A stretch of 61,917 nt of DNA from Chryseobacterium limigenitum (GCF_900114875.1 NZ_FPKW01000022.1:1-61917); one strand, 5' to 3'; positions 35,851 through 44,821 are shown, numbered from the stretch's first letter. Numbers and translations are program-made. The notes: generated by a model not told the origin, from the letters alone.

Positions 35851-37122
35851 CTATTTTACAATAAGTTTCTTCGTTTCTGTGCTTCCTCCGAAAGTTATTT
35901 TCACAAGATAATTTCCTGCGGTAAGGTGAGAAAGATTCAAGTCTTGCTTGTAGAAACCTGTCTGATTGGTTAATTCTGCCGTGTATACTTTTTTACCTGA
36001 AAGGTCGTATACTTCTACAATACCTTTATTATTCGCTTTTTCTTTAACATCGAATAAAACAGTAACGCGTTTATCAGCAGTTGTCGGGTTTGGATAAACA
36101 CCGAATGAAGCTTTTTTATTGGCCATATCAGTAACTCCCAACGTTGAAGTGATATTTTTGTATTTAAAATACATATTGCCCGTAGATTGACCTCCGTTTG
36201 ATACAAAATACATTCTGTAATAATCGCTTCCTTTTTTAATATAATAAACTACATCACTGTAAACTCCGGAAACAGGCTTCCATGAGTGACCTATTGATGT
36301 AATATTAGCTGAGAATGCAGTAGAAGCAGGAGCCGTAAAAGTAGATGTTGCCTGAGTTTCCGGCTGTACTTTTGCAACTGTGATGCTCGGATTCTGAATC
36401 ACTCCCGAAAGCGGATACATCATAATGTTATTATAGAAAGTATAATACTTTGTAAACATCAGATCCCATGCAGTTTTTGCAGGCTCAAGATTAGCTACTT
36501 TGTCATTTGTTGTGAATGAGAAATAGTTGAAATAAGCATCGTCTGATCCGTTTGCCAACGTTTTTGTTTGGGTAGCGTCCCAGGTTGTTCCGTTCCATTT
36601 AGAATATTTGAAAGTATAACCTCCAAAATAATCCTGAATGGCAAATTTTATGTAGGTGTCATTTGGATATTTTAAAACAAATATAATTGTTCCTTCAATA
36701 TGATGAGTTGCACCGTTGTATTGTCCCCACCCGTATGGAGCAGACCCCTGTTCAAAAGCACCTTCCTGAATAGTTGCTGTATTATCCGGATTATAAAGCG
36801 GCTCTCCCCAAGTCGATATATTAGCAATATTGATATTATCCCAATCTGCAAGGTTGTTTGAAGCTTGATAGACTAAAATATCTTTAGCATCATTAATTCT
36901 TGTTCCGAAACTCATTGTTGAATTTCTGTAAAAAGCAACATCCCATGAATTGGCAGGTTGAGAAACAATATTATTTCCGGGTAAACTAAAAAATACACGG
37001 TTCTGGTATCCTGAACCCATAGAAAGATCTACCTGTGTATATCCGTTAGCATCTGTTTGAGCCAACATGGTTTGCTGAACTGATAAAGCAAATAGTGAAG
37101 CTAAAAGTAGTTTTGTTTTCAT
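35851..37122 (-). CDS. HmuY-like heme-binding protein with T9SS sorting tail
   Basis: A 423-residue exported protein. Signal peptide 1-21 (MLAQ). About residues 25-335 look like a HmuY domain: SWDVAFYRNSTMSFGTRIND, YFSFTTNDKVANLEPAKTAWDLMFTKYY, and near the end IGHSWKPVSGVYSDVVYYIKKGSDYYRMYF. These segments align by eye with the HmuY lipoprotein at 40384-41469 (DWDLAFY, QPEKKRWDICFT, IGANWR, FYVIKDAQGYYFKLRF). The C-terminus is a type A sorting domain (YPNPTTADKRV...LTAGNYLVKITF). So this appears to be a hemophore exported by T9SS. It is minus strand, with its own iron-type promoter block. Confidence 0.8.
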   Translation of the reverse strand: MKTKLLLASLFALSVQQTMLAQTDANGYTQVDLSMGSGYQNRVFFSLPGNNIVSQPANSWDVAFYRNSTMSFGTRINDAKDILVYQASNNLADWDNINIANISTWGEPLYNPDNTATIQEGAFEQGSAPYGWGQYNGATHHIEGTIIFVLKYPNDTYIKFAIQDYFGGYTFKYSKWNGTTWDATQTKTLANGSDDAYFNYFSFTTNDKVANLEPAKTAWDLMFTKYYTFYNNIMMYPLSGVIQNPSITVAKVQPETQATSTFTAPASTAFSANITSIGHSWKPVSGVYSDVVYYIKKGSDYYRMYFVSNGGQSTGNMYFKYKNITSTLGVTDMANKKASFGVYPNPTTADKRVTVLFDVKEKANNKGIVEVYDLSGKKVYTAELTNQTGFYKQDLNLSHLTAGNYLVKITFGGSTETKKLIVK

Positions 37123-37149
37123 AATATCTTAATGTTTATTTTTTTTGTT

Positions 37150-37217
37150 ATTTAGAATTGTTCTACAAAACTATATAATTATTTTTAATTGTTCTAAATA
37201 AAAACATGATATTTGTC
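37150..37217. promoter_or_regulatory. Heme-locus promoter/operator block, copy 1
   Basis: 68 bp from TTTAGAATTGTTCTACAAAA to ATATTTGTCG; nearly identical to 38168-38234. It holds the palindrome-like TTTAGAA-TTG-TTCTA, an inverted TTGTTCTAAAT, and a minus-strand -7 box TAGTTTTG (37166-37173) for the T9SS HmuY-like gene. It looks like a Fur-type iron operator. Confidence 0.6.
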
Positions 37218-37291
37218 GTGTTTATAAATTATTACATATGAAAACTCTTTTAATAATGAGCTTTTACAACGTATTTTAATTTTTGTTCATA

Positions 37292-37330
37292 AAAAAAGCT
37301 GATCTATGAATTTCATAAATCAGCTATTTT
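37292..37330 (-). terminator. Terminator of the 37355-38155 gene
   Basis: Near-perfect palindrome AGCTGATCTATGAATTTCAT/AAATCAGCT with A-tract on the left, which becomes a T-tract on the minus strand. Confidence 0.75.
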
Positions 37331-37354
37331 AAATGTAAGTTCGTCTAATAAATC

Positions 37355-38155
37355 TTACTTTTTGATAAATTTTGATTTCATTATTGAACCTTCTGCAGTT
37401 TCAATAATGATATAATAAACGCCTGTTTGAAGAGCGCTGACATCAAATGACTGTCCTTTCAATTTACCTTCAGCAACTTTTTGACTTCCAGCAGAATAGA
37501 TTTGAATATTCTTAGGAGCTTTCTTAGCTACGAACTGTAGCGCAGTGTTTTCAGCGTTAACAGCGAATTTAACTTCTTCATTAGATTTTGAAGCATCAGA
37601 AACTGCTAGAGTAGCAGTTGTGTTATAAATTACATTATCAATTTGTAACGCTGTGTGAGCAGCAGTCGGAGTAAATTTAAAAACAATATAGGTTGAAGAA
37701 GATGCGGGAATCGGTACCGATACATTCTGATACGTTTCACTTGTTAATGAGATTGGAGTTCCTAAAGATACGAATGTTGTCATATCTGTCGGGCTTGATG
37801 CTAAACCTACTTCAAGAGTTCCGTTACCACCCGAACCTGTAGCTTTTGCAGCAACAAAAGTTAAAGTTTTGTTTCCTGTTGGAGCAACGATCTGTGGGGC
37901 AATCAAATATGAAGGTACACTTGTATTGTTTCCAGAATATGCCTGAACAGCTTTATCAGTTCCTGTCGTAACAATCATTAATGGTCCTGGAGGAAATGGT
38001 AAAGGATTTGGAGCTAAAGAAGCACTCCACCCATTTTGTGGAAAAGTAGTATTTCCTGCTGTAAACCCTTCAAAGTTCTCATTAATTGTAGCTACTTGTG
38101 CATGAGCCGTCATAGCCGTAAGCATTAAAGTTCCAAAAAGTAGTCTTAATTTCAT
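37355..38155 (-). CDS. T9SS secreted protein, choice-of-anchor/cleaved-adhesin-like
   Basis: A 266-residue secreted protein. The open frame extends to 38302, but this would overlap the TonB receptor; ATG at 38155 opens a signal peptide (MKLRLLFGTLMLTAMTAHAQ). The mature part begins INENFEGFTAGNTTFPQNGWSA and includes PSYLIAPQIVAPTG and YIVFKFTPTAAHTALQIDNV, which is the pattern of a cleaved-adhesin or choice-of-anchor J jelly-roll. The tail ALQTGVYYIIIETAEGSIMKSKFIKK has the form of a type A sorting domain. It shares a divergent control region with the TonB-dependent heme receptor, so it is probably part of the heme regulon. Confidence 0.75.
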   Translation of the reverse strand: MKLRLLFGTLMLTAMTAHAQVATINENFEGFTAGNTTFPQNGWSASLAPNPLPFPPGPLMIVTTGTDKAVQAYSGNNTSVPSYLIAPQIVAPTGNKTLTFVAAKATGSGGNGTLEVGLASSPTDMTTFVSLGTPISLTSETYQNVSVPIPASSSTYIVFKFTPTAAHTALQIDNVIYNTTATLAVSDASKSNEEVKFAVNAENTALQFVAKKAPKNIQIYSAGSQKVAEGKLKGQSFDVSALQTGVYYIIIETAEGSIMKSKFIKK

Positions 38156-38167
38156 AACCTTATTTTT

Positions 38168-38234
38168 ATTTAGAATTATTATACAAAAATAGTAAATTAT
38201 TTTTAATTGTTCTAAATAAAGTATTATATTTGTC
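38168..38234. promoter_or_regulatory. Heme-locus promoter/operator block, copy 2 (divergent)
   Basis: 67 bp matching copy 1 at 37150-37217. On the plus strand TATATTTG (38225-38232) is a -7 box 18 bp before the receptor ATG; on the minus strand TATTTTTG lies at 38183-38190 for the T9SS gene. TTTAGAATT and AATTGTTCTAAAT half-sites overlap both promoters, as expected of a Fur-like repressor. Confidence 0.6.
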
Positions 38235-38249
38235 GAAAATTTTGCATCT

Positions 38250-40373
38250 ATGAAGAAGAAAGTGCTATCTATACTGTCATTATCCACTGTTTTTTGGATC
38301 AATGCACAGGAAAAAGATTCTCTTAATCAGACAAAAATAGAAGAAGTTGTCATTACCGGACAGTACATGCAGCAATCTATTAATAAATCTATCTATAAAG
38401 TTGAGGTTATTGATGCACAACAAATTAAAAATATGGCTGTTACAAACGTAGCAGAAGTTCTTAATCAGAGTTTAAATGTTTTAATTGTACCGGATCGTAA
38501 TTCGGGAAATTCAACAGCAAGTCTTATGGGGCTTGGCGGAGAATATACCAAGATATTAATTGATAATATTCCGGTTGTAGGAGATATAGGCTTAGGAAAC
38601 AATATTGATCTTACAAAGCTTAACGTAAATAATATCGAAAGAATTGAGTTGGTAAGAGGTTCAATGGGAGTAGATTACGGGAGTAATGCCGTTGCAGGTG
38701 TAATTAATATCATCACAAAGAAAAACAGCCAGAAAAAATTAACTCTAAACGCTTCTTTACAGGAAGAAACAGTTGGAAAAGAGTATAATTGGTATAAAAA
38801 AGGTGAAGGAAGACATATTCAAAACCTTAATATTGGATATAATCTTAATGAAAACTGGTATATCGGAGCTAATATTAACCATAATGATTTTCAAGGATTT
38901 AAAGGGAATCAGGAAGGCTATAAATATTTTGCCGAAAATAATGACGGAAAGAGAGGGTATAATTGGCAACCGAAAGATGTTCTGAATGTTGACGGGATTT
39001 TGCGATATAATAAAAATAAAACTTCAGTATTTTATAAATTCGGTTTCCTAAATGAAAAATTAAACTATTACAATCCTTTGGTAACTGAGCTTTACCTAGG
39101 AGGTGGTAATAGAACTTATATTGCCAGAGACAGGGATTATCTTACGACAAAATATTTACATCAACTTAATATTCAGACAAAATTTGGAACGATCAACTAT
39201 ACAGGAGATTTTTCATACCAAACTCAGGATAGAAAATTCAGAGATTTTGACTATGATGTTCCCAATAGAAGCGCTGCACCAAAAGATGAATATAAATCAT
39301 ACAATAAAGCAGATGTAATGTATTCAAGAGGGGTATTCAGTAACTTTTTGAATAATGATAAGATTGATTTCCAATTAGGATATGAATTAGACCATACATC
39401 TGGTTTTGCGGGAAATGGGGCAGGAACTTTTGAAGGAATTAACGATGTTAAAAGAAAAATCTTCAATTACGCCAATTTCATATCAGCAGAATGGACTGCA
39501 AATAACTGGTTATCAATTCGTCCGGGTTATCGTTTAGCACTTAGTGATAAATTTGATACACAGCACAATTACTCACTGACAATGAGGGCAAAGATTACTG
39601 AAAACGATAATATCCGATTAGTAATTGGAAGTGCGAATAGATTTCCAAACTTTGATGAGCTCTACACGTACATGGTAGATAGTAATCACAATATTCAGGG
39701 AAATCAGGATCTTGTTCCGGAAGAAGGAATGACTTTTTCATTAAATGCAGACAAAAAAATCAATACAAATTCCGGCTGGAATTTTAAAGCAGGAGCAAGT
39801 GCAACTTACTTGAATTTGAAAAATAGAATAGAATTATCCCTTATTAATCAATCACCTTTACAATATAAGTATATCAATATAGATAGTTTTAAATCTTATT
39901 TGTTTGAGGGGAATTTTAAGGCTCAGAAAGGTAGTTTCAGTCTTGCTGCCAATGCTTCATATTATGGCACTTCAAAGGAATTAAGAGCAGGGGGCATCAC
40001 TTCTCCGGATGATTTCTTTTACACATTTGAAGGTAATTTGGCAGCAAATTACATCATTCCAAAAATCAATACCACACTTTCCTTATTTTATAAATATACT
40101 GGGAAAACGCAAATGTTTGTATTGGTATCGCCAAATATCACAACATCTTACTACGAAATTGGGCAGCGTAACGATTTCAGCATGATGAATTTTATTGTTA
40201 CCCAGCCATTCTATAATAATCATCTGGAAGTAAGCGTAGGTATAAAAAACATTTTTGATGTTTCATCTGTAAGAGATACAACAATAGGTGGCACAGCCCA
40301 TAATGCAGCAGATTCAGACGCTAATCTTTTCTATGGCAGAAGTTATTTCGCCAGATTAAATTATAATTTTTAA
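38250..40373 (+). CDS. TonB-dependent heme receptor (HmuR-type)
   Basis: A 707-residue outer-membrane receptor. Signal peptide 1-19 (WINAQ). Plug about 30-150 with KIEEVVITGQY, IERIELVRGSMGVDYGSNAVAGVINIIT; beta-barrel to the terminal aromatic NYNF. There is no N-terminal carboxypeptidase-like domain, unlike SusC types. The segment RFPNFDELYTYMVDSNHNIQGNQDLVPEEG is placed like the FRAP...NPNLKPE region of heme receptors, with altered residues. Being followed by HmuY, HmuT, HmuU, HmuV and HmuS genes supports heme as the substrate. Confidence 0.9.
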   Translation: MKKKVLSILSLSTVFWINAQEKDSLNQTKIEEVVITGQYMQQSINKSIYKVEVIDAQQIKNMAVTNVAEVLNQSLNVLIVPDRNSGNSTASLMGLGGEYTKILIDNIPVVGDIGLGNNIDLTKLNVNNIERIELVRGSMGVDYGSNAVAGVINIITKKNSQKKLTLNASLQEETVGKEYNWYKKGEGRHIQNLNIGYNLNENWYIGANINHNDFQGFKGNQEGYKYFAENNDGKRGYNWQPKDVLNVDGILRYNKNKTSVFYKFGFLNEKLNYYNPLVTELYLGGGNRTYIARDRDYLTTKYLHQLNIQTKFGTINYTGDFSYQTQDRKFRDFDYDVPNRSAAPKDEYKSYNKADVMYSRGVFSNFLNNDKIDFQLGYELDHTSGFAGNGAGTFEGINDVKRKIFNYANFISAEWTANNWLSIRPGYRLALSDKFDTQHNYSLTMRAKITENDNIRLVIGSANRFPNFDELYTYMVDSNHNIQGNQDLVPEEGMTFSLNADKKINTNSGWNFKAGASATYLNLKNRIELSLINQSPLQYKYINIDSFKSYLFEGNFKAQKGSFSLAANASYYGTSKELRAGGITSPDDFFYTFEGNLAANYIIPKINTTLSLFYKYTGKTQMFVLVSPNITTSYYEIGQRNDFSMMNFIVTQPFYNNHLEVSVGIKNIFDVSSVRDTTIGGTAHNAADSDANLFYGRSYFARLNYNF

Positions 40374-40383
40374 ATAAATTAAA

Positions 40384-41469
40384 ATGAACAAAATACTTTT
40401 TTGCTTGTTAATAGGCGCTTCTTCTATATCTCAATCTTGTATTAATGATAATGAAGATCCTGTTGCTATAGCTCCGTCAGACGGAGCAAGAGTTGATCCG
40501 AATGTTGGTGGGGCAACGCAGCCTAATCAGGTTTGGTTTGATTTGGGAACGGATACTGAAATCGTAACAAAAAGAACAGATTGGGATCTTGCTTTTTATT
40601 CAGGAAGTTCATTTAAGGTAGTTTTAAATTCATCGATTATGATGGCAGCGGGAAAAGTTCCTAATGCTACAAATATAGATCAGGTTACGGAAGCTGGTCT
40701 TACTACATTGAAAGACCAGGTTCAGGTAGCTAATTTTAACCCTTCAAACATTACTTTTATAGATGACGTGAACGGAAATTTCCCTACAGGTTATACGGCA
40801 ATTGAAGAAATTAAACCAACGGATGCTGAAAATGCAGTCTATTTGGTGAATATGGGTAAAGAAATTTTCACAGGTTCAGTAGCAAACGGTTCCGTAGCAA
40901 CGGGAGGAGATAACAGAGGTTGGATGAAAGTTCAAATCGTAAGATCCGGTGATGGATATAAAGTAAAATATGCAGCATTGAATTCTACAACTCATAACGA
41001 ACTTACCATTACAAAAAATGCAGCTTACAATTATAATTTTGTGAGTTTAAAGAATAATAAAGAAGTATTTATTCAGCCTGAAAAAAAGAGATGGGATATT
41101 TGTTTTACGGTATTTACAAATACAATTGCAGGAGCCGGAAGCTACATTTATGCTGATTTTGTTACTCTGAATAATGTAGGAGGAGCCGGAGCCTATGAAG
41201 TATTGGTTCCCGCGCCAGCATCAGGAGTGGAAGCTTATACTAATTTCAAAGCTTCTGATATCGATCAGTCTAAGTTCATTTACAACGACCAGCGTGTAAT
41301 TGGTGCTAATTGGAGAAATCCTGTCGGAACCAATGGACTTGAGGTTTACGGAGATCGTTTTTATGTCATAAAAGATGCTCAGGGGTATTATTTTAAACTA
41401 AGATTTACAAGATTGACAAGCACTTCCGGAGAACGTGGAAGACCTCAGTTCGAATACAAGCCTTTATAA
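40384..41469 (+). CDS. hmuY: HmuY family heme-binding lipoprotein
   Basis: A 361-residue lipoprotein with lipobox SQSC (Cys19). The mature part has the HmuY pattern QVWFDLGTDTEIVTKRTDWDLAFYSG, then YNYNFVSLKNNKEVFIQPEKKRWDICFTVFTN and RFYVIKDAQGYYFKLRFTRL. HmuY of Porphyromonas gingivalis captures heme at the cell surface and passes it to the TonB receptor HmuR, and here the gene lies 10 bp after the receptor gene. Heme ligands (two His in P. gingivalis; Met in some others) cannot be assigned by eye. A T9SS-exported paralogue is encoded at 35851-37122. Confidence 0.9.
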   Translation: MNKILFCLLIGASSISQSCINDNEDPVAIAPSDGARVDPNVGGATQPNQVWFDLGTDTEIVTKRTDWDLAFYSGSSFKVVLNSSIMMAAGKVPNATNIDQVTEAGLTTLKDQVQVANFNPSNITFIDDVNGNFPTGYTAIEEIKPTDAENAVYLVNMGKEIFTGSVANGSVATGGDNRGWMKVQIVRSGDGYKVKYAALNSTTHNELTITKNAAYNYNFVSLKNNKEVFIQPEKKRWDICFTVFTNTIAGAGSYIYADFVTLNNVGGAGAYEVLVPAPASGVEAYTNFKASDIDQSKFIYNDQRVIGANWRNPVGTNGLEVYGDRFYVIKDAQGYYFKLRFTRLTSTSGERGRPQFEYKPL

Positions 41470-41492
41470 AATAAATCAAATAATAGTATATC

Positions 41493-42371
41493 ATGAAAAA
41501 ATTCATTCTTGCAGCTTCTGTGCTTGTTGCAGTGTATTCTTGCAAAAAAGAAGAAGGTGCTAAAAAAGAAAATTCTACAGAAGTAAGTTCTGAAACTCCA
41601 AAATCTACTCATAAAATTGTTACTCTTAATGGAGGAATTACTGAAATTGTAAGCGCTCTGGGTCACGAAAAAGAAATCGTAGGAACAGACGTTACAAGTA
41701 CTTACCCAGAATCTTTGAAAGCTACAGCTAAAGATCTTGGTCACGTAAGATCAATGACGATTGAGCCGATCATGGCGGTATCTCCAACATTAATTTTAGC
41801 TTCTGATAAAGATATTAATCCGGATTTAATGGGTAAAATTAAGTCTTCAGGAATCAAAGCTGAAGTTTTTAAACAGGAATTTACAGTTGACGGAACCAAA
41901 AAACTGATCGCTGAGGTAGCAAAAGCAATCGGTAATACAGATTATCAAAAATTAAACGATAAAATTGATGCTGATCTAAAACAAGTTCAGCCAATAGCTA
42001 AAAAACCAAAAGTATTGTTCATCTACGCAAGAGGAAACATGTTGATGGTTTCAGGTACAAAAACTCCGATGGATGCATTGATTGGCCTTGCAGGAGGTGA
42101 AAATGCCGTGAAAGATTTCGAAGACTTCAAGCCATTAACTCCGGAAGCGGTTGTTAAAGCAAATCCTGATGTTTTATTCTTCTTCTCAAGCGGATTACAG
42201 GGTGCAGGAGGAAACGAGGGTGCTCTTAAAATGCCGGGTGTTTCACAAACAAATGCTGGTAAAAACAAAAAGATCATTGCTATGGATGGAGGCCTGGTTT
42301 CAGGTTTCGGACCAAGATTAGGAGAGGCTGCTGTTGGATTAAACAAATTATTAATTGAAAGCACAAAGTAA
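41493..42371 (+). CDS. hmuT: Heme ABC transporter substrate-binding lipoprotein
   Basis: A 292-residue type III binding protein (PF01497) that delivers heme to HmuUV. Lipobox VYSC (Cys17), followed by a Lys/Glu/Ser-rich linker. The core starts KIVTLNGGITEIVSALGHEKEIVGTDVTSTYPE and contains DLGHVRSMTIEPIMAVSPTLIL, typical of HmuT/HemT. The permease start (TTG at 42355) lies inside its 3' end with 17 bp overlap, so the genes are coupled. Confidence 0.93.
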   Translation: MKKFILAASVLVAVYSCKKEEGAKKENSTEVSSETPKSTHKIVTLNGGITEIVSALGHEKEIVGTDVTSTYPESLKATAKDLGHVRSMTIEPIMAVSPTLILASDKDINPDLMGKIKSSGIKAEVFKQEFTVDGTKKLIAEVAKAIGNTDYQKLNDKIDADLKQVQPIAKKPKVLFIYARGNMLMVSGTKTPMDALIGLAGGENAVKDFEDFKPLTPEAVVKANPDVLFFFSSGLQGAGGNEGALKMPGVSQTNAGKNKKIIAMDGGLVSGFGPRLGEAAVGLNKLLIESTK

Positions 42372-43395
42372 ACTATACTTTTATCTTACTATAAGTGCCC
42401 TATTGCTGGTTATTCTGGCAATTGTGGCACTTTATATAGGCGTTTACGATTTTAATGGTGCTTCGCCATTTACGGTTTTAGGTCAGTTCATTAAAGATGA
42501 TCCCAACTTAGCGTTGAGCGATAAATATGTGATCTGGGATGTGAGAGCATCCAGAATTATTATGGCGATCCTGGTAGGAAGTATGCTTGCCGTTTCGGGA
42601 ACGACTTTGCAAGGGTTATTTAAAAATCCTTTGGCGACCGGTGAGGCAATCGGTTTAACCTCCGGAGCAACGTTACTTGCTGCAATTGCCATTGTTTTGG
42701 GAGGGCATTTCAAACAATATCTTCCTGAAATGGTACAATTTTCATTAGTAGGTATTTCAGCTTTTGTGGGAGCTTTATTAGCGATGATGCTGGTGTACAG
42801 GATTTCTACAAGTGCAGGAAAAACAAACGTTGTCATGATGTTGTTAAGCGGTGTTGCTATCACATCAATCGGATTTTCGATTACCGGATTTCTAATCTAT
42901 ATTTCAAAAGATGAGCAGCTGAGAGATCTTACCTTCTGGAATATGGGAAGTCTTGCAGGAGCAACCTGGGCCAAAAATATCGTTTTAACCGTAGTTTTGA
43001 TCATTGCCTACATCATTTTACTTCCAAAAGGGAAAGCGTTAAATGCAATGATGTTAGGTGAAAAAGATGCACAGCATTTAGGAATAAATGTGGAGAGACT
43101 GAAAAAGCAGATCGTAATTATCACTTCTTTAATGGTGGGAACTTGCGTTGCGTTTTCAGGGACGATTGGGTTTGTAGGTCTTATTGTACCTTATATTTTA
43201 AGGCTTTTATTTAAATCGAATTATGTGTTCATTCTACCACTGTCAGCGGTTTTGGGAAGTATTTTACTGTTGATTGCCGATACATTCAGCAGAAGTATTG
43301 TAGCTCCTTCAGAATTGCCAATTGGTATTTTGACTTCATTGATCGGTGGACCAATCTTTATTGCTATTTTAATTAAATTCAAAAAATCATTATAA
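42355..43395 (+). CDS. hmuU: Heme ABC transporter permease
   Basis: A 346-residue FecCD family permease with about nine or ten helices, containing LAVSGTTLQGLFKNPLATGEAIGLTSGA and GFVGLIVPYILRLLF, the usual BtuC/HmuU signatures. TTG at 42355 is the likely start, since it leaves the full first helix (YFYLTISALLLVILAIVALYI); no ATG occurs before that helix. Its last base overlaps the ATG of hmuV (TAATG). Confidence 0.93.
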   Translation: MKAQSKLYFYLTISALLLVILAIVALYIGVYDFNGASPFTVLGQFIKDDPNLALSDKYVIWDVRASRIIMAILVGSMLAVSGTTLQGLFKNPLATGEAIGLTSGATLLAAIAIVLGGHFKQYLPEMVQFSLVGISAFVGALLAMMLVYRISTSAGKTNVVMMLLSGVAITSIGFSITGFLIYISKDEQLRDLTFWNMGSLAGATWAKNIVLTVVLIIAYIILLPKGKALNAMMLGEKDAQHLGINVERLKKQIVIITSLMVGTCVAFSGTIGFVGLIVPYILRLLFKSNYVFILPLSAVLGSILLLIADTFSRSIVAPSELPIGILTSLIGGPIFIAILIKFKKSL

Positions 43396-44165
43396 TGATA
43401 AAGGCGCATCAAATCAGCTATAAACATAAAAAATTCCATATTTTGGATGGGGTTGATGTTTCTTTAGAATATGGTGAGTTTTTAGCAATTGTCGGTCCGA
43501 ACGGAGCCGGAAAATCAAGTTTATTGAGCGTTCTGGCGAATGAGGTGAAATCAAAGCAAAAAATTATATTTAAAGATAAAGAATTGAATGACTGGGAAGT
43601 AAGAGAACTTTCAAAACATAAGGCAAAATTTTCTCAACATAACAGCAACGATATTACGCTTGAGGTAAAAGATGTCGTTATGATGGGAAGGTATCCATAT
43701 TTTGATGCTCAGCCAAGACAGGAAGATATAGATGCTACCAACGACAGAATGCACGAAACTGAAGTTTTTAATCTAAAAGACAGAGAGTACAATACCTTGT
43801 CGGGTGGGGAGAAACAGCGTGTACATCTTTCAAGAGTAATGGCGCAGTTGGAGAATGAAATTACTCATAAATTGGTTTTTCTTGATGAACCTTTGAATAA
43901 TTTAGATGTAAAACATCAATACAAAGCTTTAGAAATCATTAAAAAATTTACTCAGAAAGTCAACTCTGCGATTGTTGTTCTGCATGATTTAAATCTTGCA
44001 GCTCAGTTTGCCGATAAAATATTATTAATGAAATCTGGAAAGGTTTCTGCTTATGGAACGCCACAGGAAGTTTTTACTGCTGAAAATATCAGTGAAGCTT
44101 ATAATTTCCCGTGTACCATTTGCGAACACCCGATTACGAATAACCCAATGATTATTTTTGGATAA
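43395..44165 (+). CDS. hmuV: Heme ABC transporter ATPase
   Basis: A 256-residue ATPase for HmuU. Walker A GPNGAGKSS (about 35-43), signature LSGGEKQR (about 137), Walker B LVFLDEPLNNLD (about 155) and H-loop VLHDLNLAAQFAD. The MMGRYPYF segment is characteristic of heme and siderophore importers. Start overlaps the hmuU stop; the methyltransferase ATG is 1 bp after its stop. Confidence 0.94.
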   Translation: MIKAHQISYKHKKFHILDGVDVSLEYGEFLAIVGPNGAGKSSLLSVLANEVKSKQKIIFKDKELNDWEVRELSKHKAKFSQHNSNDITLEVKDVVMMGRYPYFDAQPRQEDIDATNDRMHETEVFNLKDREYNTLSGGEKQRVHLSRVMAQLENEITHKLVFLDEPLNNLDVKHQYKALEIIKKFTQKVNSAIVVLHDLNLAAQFADKILLMKSGKVSAYGTPQEVFTAENISEAYNFPCTICEHPITNNPMIIFG

Positions 44166-44166
44166 C

Positions 44167-44817
44167 ATGGAAAAAGATGAACTGAAGATTCTGGCTCAAA
44201 ACCTTGCCAATCCACAAGGAGAAAAAGGTAAAGAGATTGGCGAAATGATGAATGCCACCAACATCGGAATGACATTAGAAAGTATCAAAACTCTTTTAAT
44301 AGAAGACGATGAACACATCCTTGAAATAGGACACGGAAATGCCGGACACCTGAAAAGTATTTTGAATGTTGCTAATAATTTAAAATATACAGGAATCGAT
44401 ATTTCGAAAACAATGCATCATGAAGCGATAAATTTAAATAAAAAATTTGAAAGCCAAGCCGATTTTGTATTGTACGAAGGAAAAAAACTTCCTTTTGAAG
44501 ATGAAATTTTCGATAAAATATTTACCGTAAATACCGTCTATTTTTGGAAAGAACCTGTTGAATTTTTAAATGAAATTTACAGAGTATTAAAAGATAAGGG
44601 AACTTTTGTTCTCACTTTCGGACAGAGAGATTTCATGGAGAAACTGCCTTTCACACAATTCGATTTTACATTGTATAATACGGATGAAATGGTAGAAACG
44701 GTTTCCAAAAGTCATTTTAAAATAATGAGAATCTCTGAAAAAGAAGAAGAAGTGAAAAGCAAAACAGGAAACGAAACAATAACAAGAAATTATACAGTTT
44801 TAACCATAAAAAAATAA
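44167..44817 (+). CDS. Class I SAM-dependent methyltransferase in heme operon
   Basis: A 216-residue methyltransferase of the Methyltransf_11 type. Motif I ILEIGHGNAGHL (about 51-62), motif II YTGIDISKTM, and IFTVNTVYFWKEPVEFLNEIYRVLKDKGTFVLTFG further on. A TTG at 44158 is in frame, but ATG at 44167, 1 bp after the hmuV stop, is better. Substrate is unknown. The tight packing between hmuV and hmuS shows that it is part of the heme operon. It is a class I enzyme, not a radical-SAM HutW-type heme-cleaving enzyme. Confidence 0.88.
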   Translation: MEKDELKILAQNLANPQGEKGKEIGEMMNATNIGMTLESIKTLLIEDDEHILEIGHGNAGHLKSILNVANNLKYTGIDISKTMHHEAINLNKKFESQADFVLYEGKKLPFEDEIFDKIFTVNTVYFWKEPVEFLNEIYRVLKDKGTFVLTFGQRDFMEKLPFTQFDFTLYNTDEMVETVSKSHFKIMRISEKEEEVKSKTGNETITRNYTVLTIKK

Positions 44818-44821
44818 AATA

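Noticed and set aside
38156..38302. 49-residue extension of the T9SS protein at 37355
   Set aside because: Would overlap the TonB receptor and the divergent promoter; ATG at 38155 opens a signal peptide.
44167..44817. HutW-like heme-degrading enzyme
   Set aside because: No CxxxCxxC radical-SAM motif; it is a class I methyltransferase fold by motif.
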